Source of the DNA: Utricularia gibba
Taxonomy: Eukaryota; Streptophyta; Magnoliopsida; Lamiales; Lentibulariaceae
Assembly: GCA_002189035.1 (NCBI GenBank)
Contig: NEEC01000014.1
Location: forward strand, 498,501 to 562,500
DNA length: 64,000 nucleotides
Direction: 5' to 3'
This document shows positions 19,767-32,987 of the stretch, in pieces (the first letter of the stretch is position 1; each line of letters opens with the position of its first letter). Below the pieces are notes generated by a model. The model did no database searches. It was given only the letters and a program-made list of their open reading frames with translations, and was not told the origin of the DNA. A program made the translations under genes and the position numbers.

Positions 19767-22700
19767 TCAGGCTACTTTAACTTCTGCTCCAGAGACCAGC
19801 TGCTTTTTCTCAAAGAGTTCGTCGAGTAGGCCCATGTTGGGCGGAGTAGTTCTATTTGACTTAGCTGAAGGTAGTGATCTTATGTGTGCTAGCAAATGCT
19901 CCACGTCGCACTGAAGACTGGGGAAAGACAAGCAGCAGAAGGTCAGGGACTAATAGATTCTCAAGGCTTATACTTGCTGTCACTACATTTTACCATTTTT
20001 CTGCATGTGGGGTATTTATCTCTAACCGCAGGAATGCATCCGCAATTTGGGAATGCAACATTACCACCACTTCCCTGCAGTTGAAAATACAAACCTATTA
20101 AAGAGCATAGCATGGGTGATTTTCAGTTCCCCCTGAATGAATGCATACACAGCATCAAGCTGAAAGGTCGGACAGAGTAAAACGTTTCAAGGGAAAATTT
20201 AGCAAATCATAGACCGATCCAGTAGGAAAACCTCATCTGTTTTAGAGCTTGTGTAGTGAATGCTAGACACACAATTATTGAAAAACAAGAAAAAAAAATA
20301 CTTGGATACCAGAGATAAATATTACCCAAAAATAGCTTGCACATCTTCTTGGAGAAGGAGCTTAGATAGTGTGCGCAGGAGAAAACTAACCTCCTGTTTC
20401 ATTAACGGGAAACACCCGTTAGTGAAATGTATATAACAATCCTAATGCTTCATATCCCATGTAGAGAAGAAAAAGAACGTAAGCAGTGCAGAGTTTCACC
20501 CCAAAGACTTGGACTGTACCTTGGTTAAGGAGCGAGCAAATTGGCTAGGTTGTACATCACTATCTACAGATTTATTCCAGCCTTCGACAATTTGTGGCAA
20601 ACCACGTAGATGGACTAACAGTCTTTCTCTCATTATCTGAACCAGCTTGGTGTGGATCTCATCACGATGATTTTTATAATCCTAGTTTTCAAAGTAGCAA
20701 TCACTTGAAACATTAGTATTCATATACAGAAGTAAACATAACGCCATTCTGCAGAAAGTTACTCACAGATGACACTCGATCAATTTCCATCTGCAATAAC
20801 CCCTTGTACGTCTCTGGCACTTTGAGCAAGAGAATTGTCCTGATTTCTTGTTACATATCCAACATAAAATCTCCAAATCATGAAACAGAAATGGATGAAA
20901 TACATACAAGAAATAAAATGAAACGACTACCAAATCACATTAAGCGAAAAGATGAAGGCAATCAGTAAAGACCTACACAATTTTTTTAGAAAAGAAAGTA
21001 TACTATGGATCCTCAATGCTGACAATGACTCAAAGGAATTTTGCACTCTGCGATTTCCTTTTCTTTTTTTTTTTTTTTTGTTTACTTTTTGCCACTTCAC
21101 CACAGCCTTTTAGACGCACTTACCAGGTATCAACGCATATGTGAAACTGATGACTTGACTTGCCATAGCCAAGTGTCTGGAAGTAATTGATCTCAGACCA
21201 GACACCTATTGCCAATTAAACAAGCGAAATACATAAAATTTAAAAAACGTTGAAGATAAAATTCATGCGAATAATAATAATAAAAGCCGGATTCTTCTGT
21301 TTATCTGGAGAGAAAAATAGAAATAAATCTACTCATAATTGGAGGTTCTAGAGATTTACAGTGCGACTAAGTAATACTTGAATTGATTAAAACAAATGAT
21401 GCAGTAGACGAGAAGGAGCAAGGTCTAGAGAAGGAAAATAGATCATAGATTGTAAATCAAAGAAAAAAACTAAGATCCAGTGGAGTACTCTATGAAGAAA
21501 ACCTGCAAGGCATTTGCCCCAAGAACAAGATGCGCGGTCCTTGAATTGAACAACTTCAAGATCTCAGCCACCCGGTGAATGACTTCCGCAGACAGTGCAG
21601 GTAAAGAGGTGCTGATATCAATATACTCTGACATCATCTTGACCAAATATAGCCCACTGTGGCATCAAATAAACAAAATACGCACGCTGAATTTTAAAGC
21701 AGAAGAGCAAAAAAACAAATGTTTAAGTAAGAGCTATATTTTTTTTTACTTATATCAGACAATTCTCTGGAGTTACAATAAATTCAGCTCATTGTTGTAT
21801 TCTTAGTAAATCATTCGTGAATGTCAGAATCTCATTCAAATTCAATGGTGTATAGTTCACCCTGGGTAGAGAAAAAAGTAAATTCCATAAAAGATATAAC
21901 CACTCACCAGTTCACCATGTGATATCCGATACCTCGGAAATAAAGCATCCGAAGGTTTGGTTTTCGATCCTTGCTGGAGCTATTCACTTGGGAAGTACTA
22001 ACATCAGAATTATTGTGGTCCATGCTCAAACGTGATCCATCACTATTTGGCTTATGATCTACAACAACACCATTGGATACAGGTTGCTCACTAGTCAAGG
22101 TCACGTTCACCATGGAAGCATCATCACTAGTAGAAACCACTTCACTAGAGCCTGATGTGTTGGCAACAGGCTCCACATCATTCTCCCCGTCAACCACAGA
22201 CTGTGAAGAGCAGAGAGAATCCACAATGCTCTGAAACTCTTCTGGAACATCTATCTCAGACCAGTTTTCTTGGTCAAGTAAAGCCCTCATCTTAGTCATC
22301 TATGAATATGAAAAAATGATCAAAACAAATTCAGAAGCAAATGAACTTGATAGAATCAAACTAACCCGAGATTCGTGCTGGAATTCTAAGAAGGATTTAG
22401 CCTGTGACTGTAGAGTTCCACGAATGCTGTATCCTAACCTTCCACCAATCTGGCTATGCCAGCAAACCATAGTTTATTACATAACAGAAAATTCTAATAC
22501 TGCTCCAAGGCACATAAGAGAAGGAGAGGACACTTGCCTTCTCAGTTGAAGCAATAAATTCCTGACTCAGCTTATAAACGCCAAGAAATTCCTGCAATCT
22601 CAGTTTCGTATGAATCTGGGAACGAATTCCAACAATCTTTGCCCATCTTCCATGAGCCGCATCACAAGCAGCAAACAGCGCTTCTGCATTTTCTCTCAAA

Positions 22701-25509
22701 ATGTCGGCTCTGTTTAAACACACAAAATACTGATCATTCATCACACATTACAGTATATTAGAAAATGTAACCTCCAACTTTGCAAGAATGAAATTTTGAC
22801 ATAACAACCACTGACAATAGGATTGAAAGAGCAATTCACCGGAAGTTTTTTGAAAGGTTCGGGACAGCATTATCATATCCCCTTCCCTGGACCGATGACA
22901 TTCGACTATCATCATCAGAAGACTGTAGCGATAAAGAATTAGCTTGAACATTTAGGTCATCAGAAGTTCCCGGAACGGATGCACCATGTGCAATTGCTGC
23001 TGCAACAGAGGCAGCTGCATAGTGTCCACTTAGGTTGCCCATGATCCATTCAATTGCTCTTTTGACTTCAGAAGCCCATAGCAAGCGTGTCTGCATTTAC
23101 TAAAAGAGCATAATCAAGTTACGGCTTGCCTACATTTGAATTATCCTATCAATATAGGGAGTCGATTTCATGATACAAGAAAAAAGAAACTTCCAAAACT
23201 GCATAACAATTTTAAAATCAACAAACAGAAATACAATTAAATAAAAGCCCTTGTATCCTCATTTCCTCAGTAAATAAATTACTAAAGACCATTCCAATTA
23301 ATTGTATTGGTGCAGGCATAGAGTAACATGAAAAAAAAAAAACTCAGTAATACATTACCTGCACTATTTTAAAGACTTCCTCCAACAGTTTCAGAAACCT
23401 ATCAGGTGACAAACTTTTTAATTTACTCCCAAGTGATGAGCTCCCGCCTATATAACAGTATTAAATAAGAACGAAAATAAGCAGAGTCACCAAGGACAAG
23501 CACATTTGGTTACAGCGGATCCTTTCCTGCAGCATCACTTACCATCAGTCTCCGAAATCCCCTCACCAGAAATAGTATCAGGGTCCATCGGCATGCTCAG
23601 AACTCTTATCTTCACAGCAGTTCTTAAATCAGATGCAAGTGTATCACGGTAGACTCTCAATACAGATGGAAGTTTCCCCTGAAAATCACCAATTGCAGCA
23701 TTAACTTGTCAACATTGTAAGAAGAAATCTGGATAGCGATTGCTGAATTCAAAAGGCTCACTGTTCTAAGCAATCCAATGACAAGAGGAAGCAGTTCTTC
23801 ATGAAAATTAGACTTCAGTTCTTCTTCCAGTCTAACCTGCAGGTTCAAGCAGCAATGGTAAGCTCTATGACAAATATATTCACGTATTTAACTAGCACAG
23901 CATTTGCAGTTGGAATTAATAGCACTGTCACTGCAAATGAACATGTTGAATAATTATAGAAGTGGAAGAAACACCAAGATGAAATGCCGATCAAGAGTAG
24001 CAGTTTAAACTTTGTCAGCACTTACTTCCTCATATGTTCCATTAGAATTTCCAGTAGATGTAGACATTATCATATCAACACCTCCAGGACCATGCAAAGA
24101 TACATGAATAAAGTCTGCTGAAAGAATGCTACAAGAATGAATCTGGTGAGTCAAAATATCAGTTTACTATTACCAAAATGTTACAATAATAATACAATGA
24201 GATAAAGGAACCCATGAAACAAATTAAAGACAATGAAAAGCTTGCCCAAAAAAATGCAAAAGGAACTTGAGGAGAAACAAATTTACAAACCTGTTGACAG
24301 AATCCAAAGATGATGATAAATGGTCACGGAGATGACGAAAGCAATGCAACCCAATCAACTCATCTCTATCCTATAGAAAGCATGTATGCATCAGACAACC
24401 TTGGAAATCAAGAAGCGTATGCAGAGTTGAATGAATAAAATTTTAATTCAATTCTAGAAGAAAGATGCGTTATGAGATTGTGAATGATCCAGAGAAACTT
24501 CTGCTTGACAGCAAAATCAAAAGGACAAGATCAGAGACAGAAAGCTTACAAGCAGTTGCTGTAAATCATCTGCAATATCTAATGCGCCAAGACAATCTGA
24601 AGATGCAACAAGCTGCAGATAACAAATCGCATGGCAAGTGAGAATCACCATATGGCAGCTTAATATGGTTTTGCTTTAAAACAATACCGATAAAGATTGT
24701 TCTGAAATTTACCAACTGAAGAGTGGAAACAGCCTGATTTACCGAAAGGATGAGCCTTAACTTGTTCTGCAAGGTGATCAAATCAGCCCTTTTCGTGCTC
24801 AGTTCCTGCACTGTTCTCGCAGAACCAACTAAATCGGAATCCAAAATTCTAATCTTTTCCTTCAACTCGCCAACCCTATCGCACCCTTGAACCACCATAG
24901 AGTTCAAATGCTCCAACTGCTCCTGTGCCTCATAAAAGGAACTTGACCGCATAGATATCTCCCTAACGAGATGTAGCTCAACCACATCCAAGTAATGAGA
25001 TAATCTCTCTTGCAATGCAACATTCTCCGACATCGTTACAAAAGGGCATGCCGCCTTGAAAGTGGCGCCATCTTCCAACTGAAAATCCTCCTTAAAATAT
25101 AAAGCAGGAACTTCCCTCAAACAAGCAACCAATGCTTCCCCAGCAGCCCCACCACTGGGAAGTGCATCGCCCTCGTGATCCCGATCGTGCTGCCGGAGAA
25201 TGTCAATAAAACGAGAGTGAGATTCCGCGATCGCTGATATGTAAGGCAGAAAATCGGATCGAGTGAGTTCGGATCCGGGTCTTGGAGTAGAGGCAAGAGG
25301 AACGAACTCAGGAAATGGGACGACACCGGAAGACGGCCACCACCCTACGACGGAGGATGAAGGATTAGGGTTGTTGAGAATCGAAAAGAAACTCTGACTC
25401 CCCCATCGGCGATCGATTTGGATAAAGAGGATGCCGAAATGTAACTGGATGCTGCTTTCTTGTCGAATGACGATGGCCTTCCCGGTGACTGAGGTGGCGG
25501 TGAATCCAT
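19767..25509 (-). CDS. VPS54: Vacuolar protein sorting-associated protein 54 (GARP subunit), one frameshift in exon 1
   Basis: GARP tether for endosome-to-trans-Golgi retrograde vesicles. Eighteen exons: 24713-25509, 24550-24612, 24291-24370, 24026-24128, 23762-23836, 23543-23678, 23359-23447, 22840-23090, 22538-22709, 22366-22449, 21908-22299, 21503-21656, 21124-21205, 20767-20846, 20520-20681, 20326-20393, 19994-20074, 19767-19917. All phases agree, giving 1006 residues if one base is restored in exon 1 at the run 25397-25401. Motifs: REVPALYFKEDFQLEDGATF and a coiled coil (residues ~130-250) at the N-terminus; the conserved VPS54 C-terminal domain with ASQVISFTYALIP, LRGLPQIVEGWN and HIRSLPS. 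Exon 11 carries a low-complexity acidic/Ser linker. Intron 9 has a GC donor (AAG/GCAAGT). Confidence 0.92.
25397..25401 (-). other. Frameshift site in VPS54 exon 1
   Basis: Five C on the + strand (GGGGG coding) in the sequence after SLSKSIAD. The frame from the only sensible ATG (25509) ends 36 codons after MDS..., while the conserved SILNN...VGWW region continues one frame off. No ATG opens that second frame upstream. Confidence 0.8.
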
Positions 25510-26920
25510 AAGCACCGATCGCTGAGCTACCGGAGTTGCAGACGAGATGAAAAACGCGATCCGCCCACCAAAAGCCACATCAAGATTCTGGAGAAGAATC
25601 AACCACGACCTCTTGATTCCCTAGCAACGGAAACGGAAGCGAGAAATGGAGGTGAAGGATCATCCGCCAACGGCGCGTGGACCGGTTTTGTGCAAAAACC
25701 GGTGCACTTGTACCTATGAGGTCTGACGCGAATTGTAGTTGTACCTAGACGAGAGGGAAAAATAGCAATCACTCACCTTAATTGCGTGTTTTGATGAATT
25801 TATTAATACAAATTCGGGTTTAATTGTTTGATTATAGTTTATACGCCTAACCATTAAATAAGATATGGGCCGTCATGAACCAGCAGCCCAAAGCCCATAC
25901 TTTTACTGGGCCCCAAGTCACCTGCTTCTATAAACGCCTCAGTCAGGGTCTTACCCTAGAGGGACATCACGATGTAGAATTCTCCTCGGCATCTCCGCCG
26001 CCGCTACGATTCGTAGTCCAGTTTCAGAAATTTTTCTTCTCCGCTGTCCACAGTTTGCCGCCGATGAGGAAGAATTCCCAAGTATAGGAAGTGCCGTATG
26101 AAACTAGAACCCAGCGTGTATCGGCCGTCACGCCATTTCCATCCCCGCCGCCAACCTATTGTCTCTGTGACAAAACGTTGTTCGTCGGTCGGAGTGTCGT
26201 CCAGCGGATCCGCTGGGTTCGTGATTTTTAACGGGTCTCTGAGGCTCTTCGTTTCGCAAAATTCTCTCTATAGTAATTGTCTCCATTTTACTCCCGGTCG
26301 AACGCCACGTCGCCGGTAGCAAGATGATTGCAGTGACCGGCGGTGTCAGGTTTCGACCAAGACCAAAATCTTTCGCATGTTGATAGGAACCCATGGATCG
26401 ATTTCCTCGACTGATCCACGGAGCCGTTTTCTGCGATTACATTTCTCCTTTGTCACTCAGTTTTCCTTGAGGCCAGTGATGAACGCAAACTTTTTCTGGA
26501 ATTACCGTCTGAAATCAATGTTGATTATCGATCGACTATCTGAGGCCTAATGTTTAATTTTCATTTTTAATTTTTTAAAACATTTTGTTTTCTCTGGTCA
26601 AAGGGATTATAGCAGGAATACGAGATTAATATTGTAATCAATATTAATTCAATTAATACAGTCTAATAGAAAAATATTAGTAGAGTAGACGAACTGCTTC
26701 GGACACCAGGACTATAAAATTGGTCAAGTAAAATAATATAATTTAACAGAATACGATATAGTACATTAAATGCAGTAAATTAATAGTGATATTAATATAT
26801 TAGTAGGATTATTTTATTTTAGTTTAAATAACATATTTTGTAAACCAGGACTGTTTCGGAAACGCTGGACAACCGTTGAGGAAGACGAAGGGCGGAAGGA
26901 AAATTACCTGGGTGAGATGA
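25510..26920. promoter_or_regulatory. Intergenic region with an orphan plus-strand promoter-like segment
   Basis: 1.4 kb. 25865-25960 holds site II motifs (ATGGGCC, CTGGGCCCC), a TATA-like CTATAAAC near 25929 and ACCCTA, all facing right, yet the sequence after it has no recognisable protein: the first ATG (25971) is followed at once by TAG. It may be a bidirectional promoter for VPS54, a non-coding transcript or a gene relic. 26530-26830 is very AT-rich with nothing seen. Confidence 0.35.
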
Positions 26921-28525
26921 TTAGGAGAAGCCGGGGACTTCGCCGGGGAGGGAGCCAGGTCGTTATTGGCGAACCGGTCTTCGTCGTAGAAGGTGGCACG
27001 GACTACTCTGCCGCCGAAGAACCGGCCTTCGAGTTCGATGATCGCTTTCGTCGCTTGCTCCGCCTTTTCGAATTCGATGAATATCCGGACGGCTTCCTCG
27101 TGGGGGAAGTTCGCTTCAGTGATCTCGAATATGAGGACTCGAGTAACTGTGCCGAACTTTGCGCATTCCTCTGCAACCTCCCCTTCCAAGTCGTCATCTA
27201 CCTCGCCTGGGCCAACCTTCAGTGACCATCAAAAGATTGTCAGCTCACTCAGCAAACAAACAACACAAGCTGATGGATACCGATCAGTATGCATGATTCT
27301 TCTTTTACGTTTTAGCTGATGAAAATGAACATCCAAGTTTGGAAGAACATGTCTTATTCAAAGATCAGCTAGGAAATAAGAAAAGTGATGACCAAACAGT
27401 GGAATACTTGCTTCTAAATCCATTCCTATGGGTTTTTTGATATGCACATTCTCCACTTGTCAAACATTCAGAGGTAAAAAATGATGGATACAGAACTATT
27501 ATTTATTTCAAAGAAGTGCCACTAGTTTGGAAGATACCTAGATTCAGGTTTTCCACTATGGTTTTGAGTGCATCTATCATGTTAGCACACAAAAAAGACT
27601 ATCTGTAGACTCATATTTCCAGGTAGTTCGAAAAGGGTATCAATTGAAGAAGATAAAAGCGTAGAAAGGTGATTACCATGTTCCTGAGAAGCACCACTTT
27701 GGTGGGAAGTCCATTGAAACTGACACTCTTAACCTTCTTGCTAGATTCACTGGCATTCACTATAACCCCGGCTCTTTTATCTGTTTTCTTCGCTACTAAT
27801 GGAGTTGTAATCCCTTGTTCCTGCCTTCCTAAACCTTGACCCTCTTTCCATCCCATCTTAGCCATCATCCTCTGTGCTGCAGTCATCTTACCTTCAGATC
27901 CCAACCCCAATCCACCGCTATCGGACTTCCCAATTGTGAATCCTTCTCCTCCACCGCCGTTGCCAGATGGAGGAGATGGGGATCTCGGTACACCACCACT
28001 TCCGCTGAGACCAGCCCTCCTCCGCCATGCCTCCTCCCCGGATATGCTCAATTGCTTCTCCCTCTCACGCTCCCTCTCCGACCTCTCTCGCTCTTCCCTT
28101 TCCCTCTCCTTCCTCTCCCGTTCTTCCAATTCTCTCCGCACTTCCTCCTCGCTCTGCCTTCGCTTGCGCTCCCGACAATACTCCTCATAATCGTTTGGCT
28201 TCGCGGGGTCATATTCATCAACCACAGAGCTGGTAACACCAACTAGTGCCGGGTGAAACGAAACGGGGATCGGATTAGGGTTTCGGTTCTCCTCGGATGT
28301 CGAATTCGATGAAACACTAGCCTTGACGACCGCAGCCGATTGAGACACCTTCGGCCTTACAGCTGGCGGCCTTAGTATCGTCTGCGGCGGCGCAAAGGGC
28401 TTACGAAGCGTCGGCGGCGCCATCTTCACACTGCTCGACCACACATTCGATGCCTGCGCTGTGTTTGAGTTATCATCCGCACTGGATGACGGCGGCGGAA
28501 GGTCACCATACAAACCTCCAAGCAT
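26921..28525 (-). CDS. DRT111: Splicing factor DRT111/SPF45 homologue, one frameshift near the C-terminus
   Basis: Nuclear 3' splice-site factor with G-patch and U2AF-homology RRM. Two exons (27677-28525, 26921-27216). The start MLGGLYGDLPPP and MAPPTLRKPFAPPQTILRP match the family. An Arg/Glu-rich coiled region (residues ~115-155) precedes the G-patch (AAQRMMAKMGWKEGQGLGRQ, ~220-260) and the C-terminal RRM (EFEKAEQATKAIIELEGRFF). The frame as given overruns the expected end: at the run 26945-26948 one C is missing, after which a LAP-type tail would end GEVPGFS at the TAA 26921-26923, giving 381 residues. Read literally, the frame continues to 26824 with an alien tail or splices on. Site II motifs lie upstream at 28650-28690. 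Confidence 0.9.
26945..26948 (-). other. Frameshift site near the SPF45 C-terminus
   Basis: Four G on + (CCCC coding). One more base would put the family-type ending and a TAA stop in frame, 24 nt downstream. Confidence 0.7.
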
Positions 28526-28998
28526 TTCTTTCCGGCAGCCAGAAGCCTCTCCGACAGATTCGCAATGCGGGAAACGTCACGCTGCTCCCTCCTCCCCAGA
28601 GACGACCGAAGGCAATTTTATCGGGTCACCTCTCCGTAACCCATGAACGACAATGGGCCTACGCAAACCCATCGACAAAGCCCATGAGCCCGGTACAAGA
28701 ACAAGCTGTTTCATTTTTTAAAAAAATAAAAGCAAATTTATAATTTTATTCCATAATATTAATTATTATAAAGAAAATGATAATATTAAAAAAAAAAAAA
28801 AAGAAAACACCAAAGTGGAAGAGCAATCACAGAAATCCATCGGAAAATGAAAAAGACTGAGCAGCAAACAAATCTTAGCAGCTTCGCTCAGAAACCCAGC
28901 AACGTGGCGAAGCAGATTCAAGTCATGTGGCCGCTGAAAACGAAGAGAAAAGGATCAGAGAGATAAGGGGACTGCAAAATACCTTCCAATGAGGACAA
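28526..28998. other. Spacer between NCED and SPF45
   Basis: SPF45 promoter (TGGGCC at 28653-28658 and related motifs) and NCED 3' end. 28720-28805 is nearly pure A/T. No gene seen. Confidence 0.45.
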
Positions 28999-31066
28999 TC
29001 AGATCTGGTTTTCCAGGTCCTTGGAGTTCAAAAATGTCCCATGGAATCCGTAAGGGACTCTAGAAGGAAGTTTTACCGAAGCTTCAAGTTTCAAGCTCCC
29101 GGCGTTTATGATTTGCAGCTCCGACTTGCACGTCTTCTCGTCGTGTACCAGTGCTAAAACGTACCCTTCATCTTCTGTTCCTCCTTCTACTTCATTAGAC
29201 ACAAACAACGGCTCGCCGCCGAACCGCCGATCCCCGTACTGAAACATCTGGTGTTCCCCTGTTTGGAGGTCAACTTTCGCCATCCCTGAAACCTTCGGCC
29301 ACGGCTCTGCGATTGAAAGATAGGCGTACCTTGTTTTCCGGCCGAGGAAGCGGCGGTTGACTGTTCCTGCTTCCAGATTCAGGGTCTTGATTATGGGTTT
29401 CTTTAAGCACGCCCCTGTTTTCAGATTTAGGCGAAACTCAGACAGGACGTTGCTGGGGATTTCGTCGTTGTCCCGGAATATCATGTCCGGCGGAGTCATG
29501 CATGAGCCAACCACCACCACTGTTTGGCAAACACTACCTGAGTTAGGGTCCGTACGGTGTAACTGTATTGTAAATTCTGAAAACAAACCTTCGTCGTGCT
29601 CTGGCTCCTCCCATGCGTTCCAGAGGTGAAAGCAAAAGCTATCGTGGCAATTGACCCAATTGATATCTTTGCCGTTTTCTGCGGATTTGGACAGAATTCC
29701 GAATCGGGAAACCTTATCCTTCTCGTACATCACCGGTGAACCGCCGATGATCATTTCTTGGAGCTTGAATACGATTTGGTGATCAGGGATCACGACGAAG
29801 TTTTCAGTAATGGCGAAATCGTGGGTCATCGTCGGGATCTTCATGGGAATCTCTAATTCCAGAGATTTATTCCCGTCGGCCGAGAATTTCAAGGTTTTTA
29901 AATACGGCTTGTGAGCGACGTCGTAGCTCAATGCGAATAGCTCGCCGGAATCGGGGTCGATTTTCGTGTGAGCTGTCATTGTGTTGCTCAATTGACCGGA
30001 AAAATCATACCTTCCAACGGTTTGAAGATCGCCGGCGGGGGTGACGCGAACGTGGTACGGAAGATCATCTTCAGACAGGGCTAGGATTCGTCTATTGAAG
30101 TAAACTAAGCCGGCATTTGCTGCCCCGCCGCCGCGGCTAAAATCAAGTAGCCCGCATAATACCTGTCGGAGATTATCTGAGATCAAGACCTTTAAATTAC
30201 CTCTTTGGTGTTAAAATGCAAATACCCTTCCGGTGAACAGCAGCAGCCGTGCAATCCCGCCGTGACCGTGGAGTTCACCGATTGCTTTCGGGAAAACCGG
30301 CCGGCCCACTTCCTTCTCTTGCATCAGTCTTTCGGTCTGGGTGAAACGGCAGGCGTAGCTGACGGTGCCGTTGAACGTGACGGCATGAATCATGCCGTCT
30401 CCGTCGAACAAGTGGTGCCCGGAAAGCGGCGCGTGAAGTGGGTTCGCTCCGTTTCGCAGGTAAACCCCATTAATGCACTCGGGTATCACTCCCTCGACGT
30501 CTAAGTTATGCGAAACAGAATGTTCTTCCACCGGCGAGAAATTCCCCGCCAGCTGAACACTCGGGTCCGTCGCCCTAGGCCGCGCGTGGACGCTCTCCCA
30601 CGACACCAACGCGTTTTCCACCGCATTGAAGAACACCGCCGCGCCAGTTTGAAACACGTTCCACCTCTCCAACAGCCTCGGCGGCGCGTGCATCCCCTCA
30701 AAGTCCCCTCTGCACAATATTACCACACGTGAATTCTTCCTAGTTGCCACCACCTTCTTCCTACCCTCAACACCAAAACTCTGCAACACAAGAAACAATC
30801 AGCAATTCCAGACCAAAACACATTTCCATCTACTTGCAGGCGCATTTACAACCAAAAAAACCAGATGAATCGACATCAGAAACACGAAGCACACACAAAA
30901 CATGACAAAATCAGAATGTTGCTACCACAATCATCCTCACAAAGAAACAACAGAAAAACAACAGAAGTGAGTGACATGCAGAAAATTACCGTACATGGAG
31001 CTTGTGGATGGGGGGTTGACCGGTAACCGTGAGCAATAAAAGAACTGAGGATGAAGATGGAGCCAT
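28999..31066 (-). CDS. 9-cis-epoxycarotenoid dioxygenase (NCED6-like) with introns
   Basis: Plastid non-heme iron dioxygenase that cleaves 9-cis-epoxycarotenoids to xanthoxin, the committed step of ABA synthesis. Exons 30990-31066, 30226-30778, 29589-30162 and 28999-29519 give 574 residues. The N-terminus [12 protein letters not shown] is Ser-rich, transit-peptide-like. An amphipathic Trp-containing helix is followed by [17 protein letters not shown] and [11 protein letters not shown]. All four iron-binding His are present ([31 protein letters not shown]). NCED genes are usually intronless; here there are three introns, two of only 63 bp (30163-30225) and 69 bp (29520-29588). The 69-bp one is open and in frame, so it may be retained, giving 597 residues. 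A TATA-like TATATA lies at 31095-31100. Confidence 0.88.
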
Positions 31067-31880
31067 GCTGCTCTACCTGCCCGCCTGAATGGGGTATATA
31101 ACCAGGAGCCAATTGACAAAAAATAGCCTCAAGAGCCTCAAAATATCTCACTTCTGGCCCACGAATTTGTCGGCCATCGTTAGGGCACGTATGCAGTACA
31201 CTGAAGAATACCAGGTATATTGCACTAACTGAGATCACCTCCGCCCTGAAGTTTGAGCTTGCTGCTGCTGCTGTTATTTGAAGGGGAGACTCGCGAGACA
31301 CCTCGCATGGGGCCAGCAGGACACGGTGTCCCTTCGCACTGATGAACTAGTTCGCTGCCCCTTGAACTCAGTGGTGACCTGCTGAAAGGCAATATGTGGT
31401 GCGCGAGGAAGGCGGCTTCTATCTCAGCTCATGCCGACAGGCAATCACCTCATCATGGGGTGTGGAAGGGGTCATTGGTTCCGACCAACTTGCATGAAAC
31501 AAGACACTCCGTGTCGGCCAACTGGACACCGTGTCCGTCCCTCAGCGAGACCGGTATTTCCATATGTATATACAAATAGCATGCCAACAAAGTGACTCAG
31601 AAAGGATAGAACCTTCAGGGGAGTGTACTTTCGATCCAGTACACGTGTTGGTGTTTGGTTGGCTGTCCTTCAGTAGAGCCCCTAGAATTGACGTGTTTTG
31701 ACCTTTTTAAAGCTAAATATCTTTCGGGCTTCAGTAATGAGTTGACGCACACCGGCATATTTTGTAGTCCGGCCCAATGGGCTGTATTGAGTTGGCCCAA
31801 ATGCGGTGATTGAATTAGGGTTTTCAGATCATCCATGGCAGCAAAATCAAAGGGGAGACGCTGGGCGGCGTGGAGTGAAG
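31067..31880. promoter_or_regulatory. Divergent region between NCED and RPL18a
   Basis: 815 bp. 31300-31560 is GC-richer and holds two 13-bp palindromes (31319-31331, 31524-31536) that are also reverse complements of each other. The right end has TGGGCT/GGCCCA motifs (31771-31800) and a telo box for the ribosomal gene. An ACACGTG core at 31640 could serve as a G-box. No gene seen. Confidence 0.45.
31815..31823 (-). promoter_or_regulatory. Telo box upstream of RPL18a
   Basis: TTAGGGTTT (AAACCCTAA on minus) 58 bp before the RPL18a start, with site II motifs close upstream. Usual layout of plant ribosomal-protein promoters. Confidence 0.65.
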
Positions 31881-32781
<901 letters not shown>

Positions 32782-32987
32782 GTGTTTGGGACCAAGCAGT
32801 TGGCTTATTCCTCATTTAGCAGAGCTCTTGTTTTGGATTGTTGTTTTTGTCGTACTTTTCGTGCTGCTTCATGGGGCATGCATATTTTCATGAATTCTCC
32901 GACTTCGATGATAATGCTCTTTGTTTCATGTTCTTGTTATTGAGCTTTGATATGCCTTATATGCTTACAAGGAGAATGAATATCTGA

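Noticed and set aside
20101-20260. Protein-like stretch (QLDAVYAFIQGEL) on the minus strand inside VPS54 intron 16
   Set aside because: Exons 16 and 17 join in phase without it and it matches nothing in VPS54.
26098-26319. 73-codon plus-strand frame after the promoter-like segment
   Set aside because: No family resemblance; preceded by a short ATG-stop.
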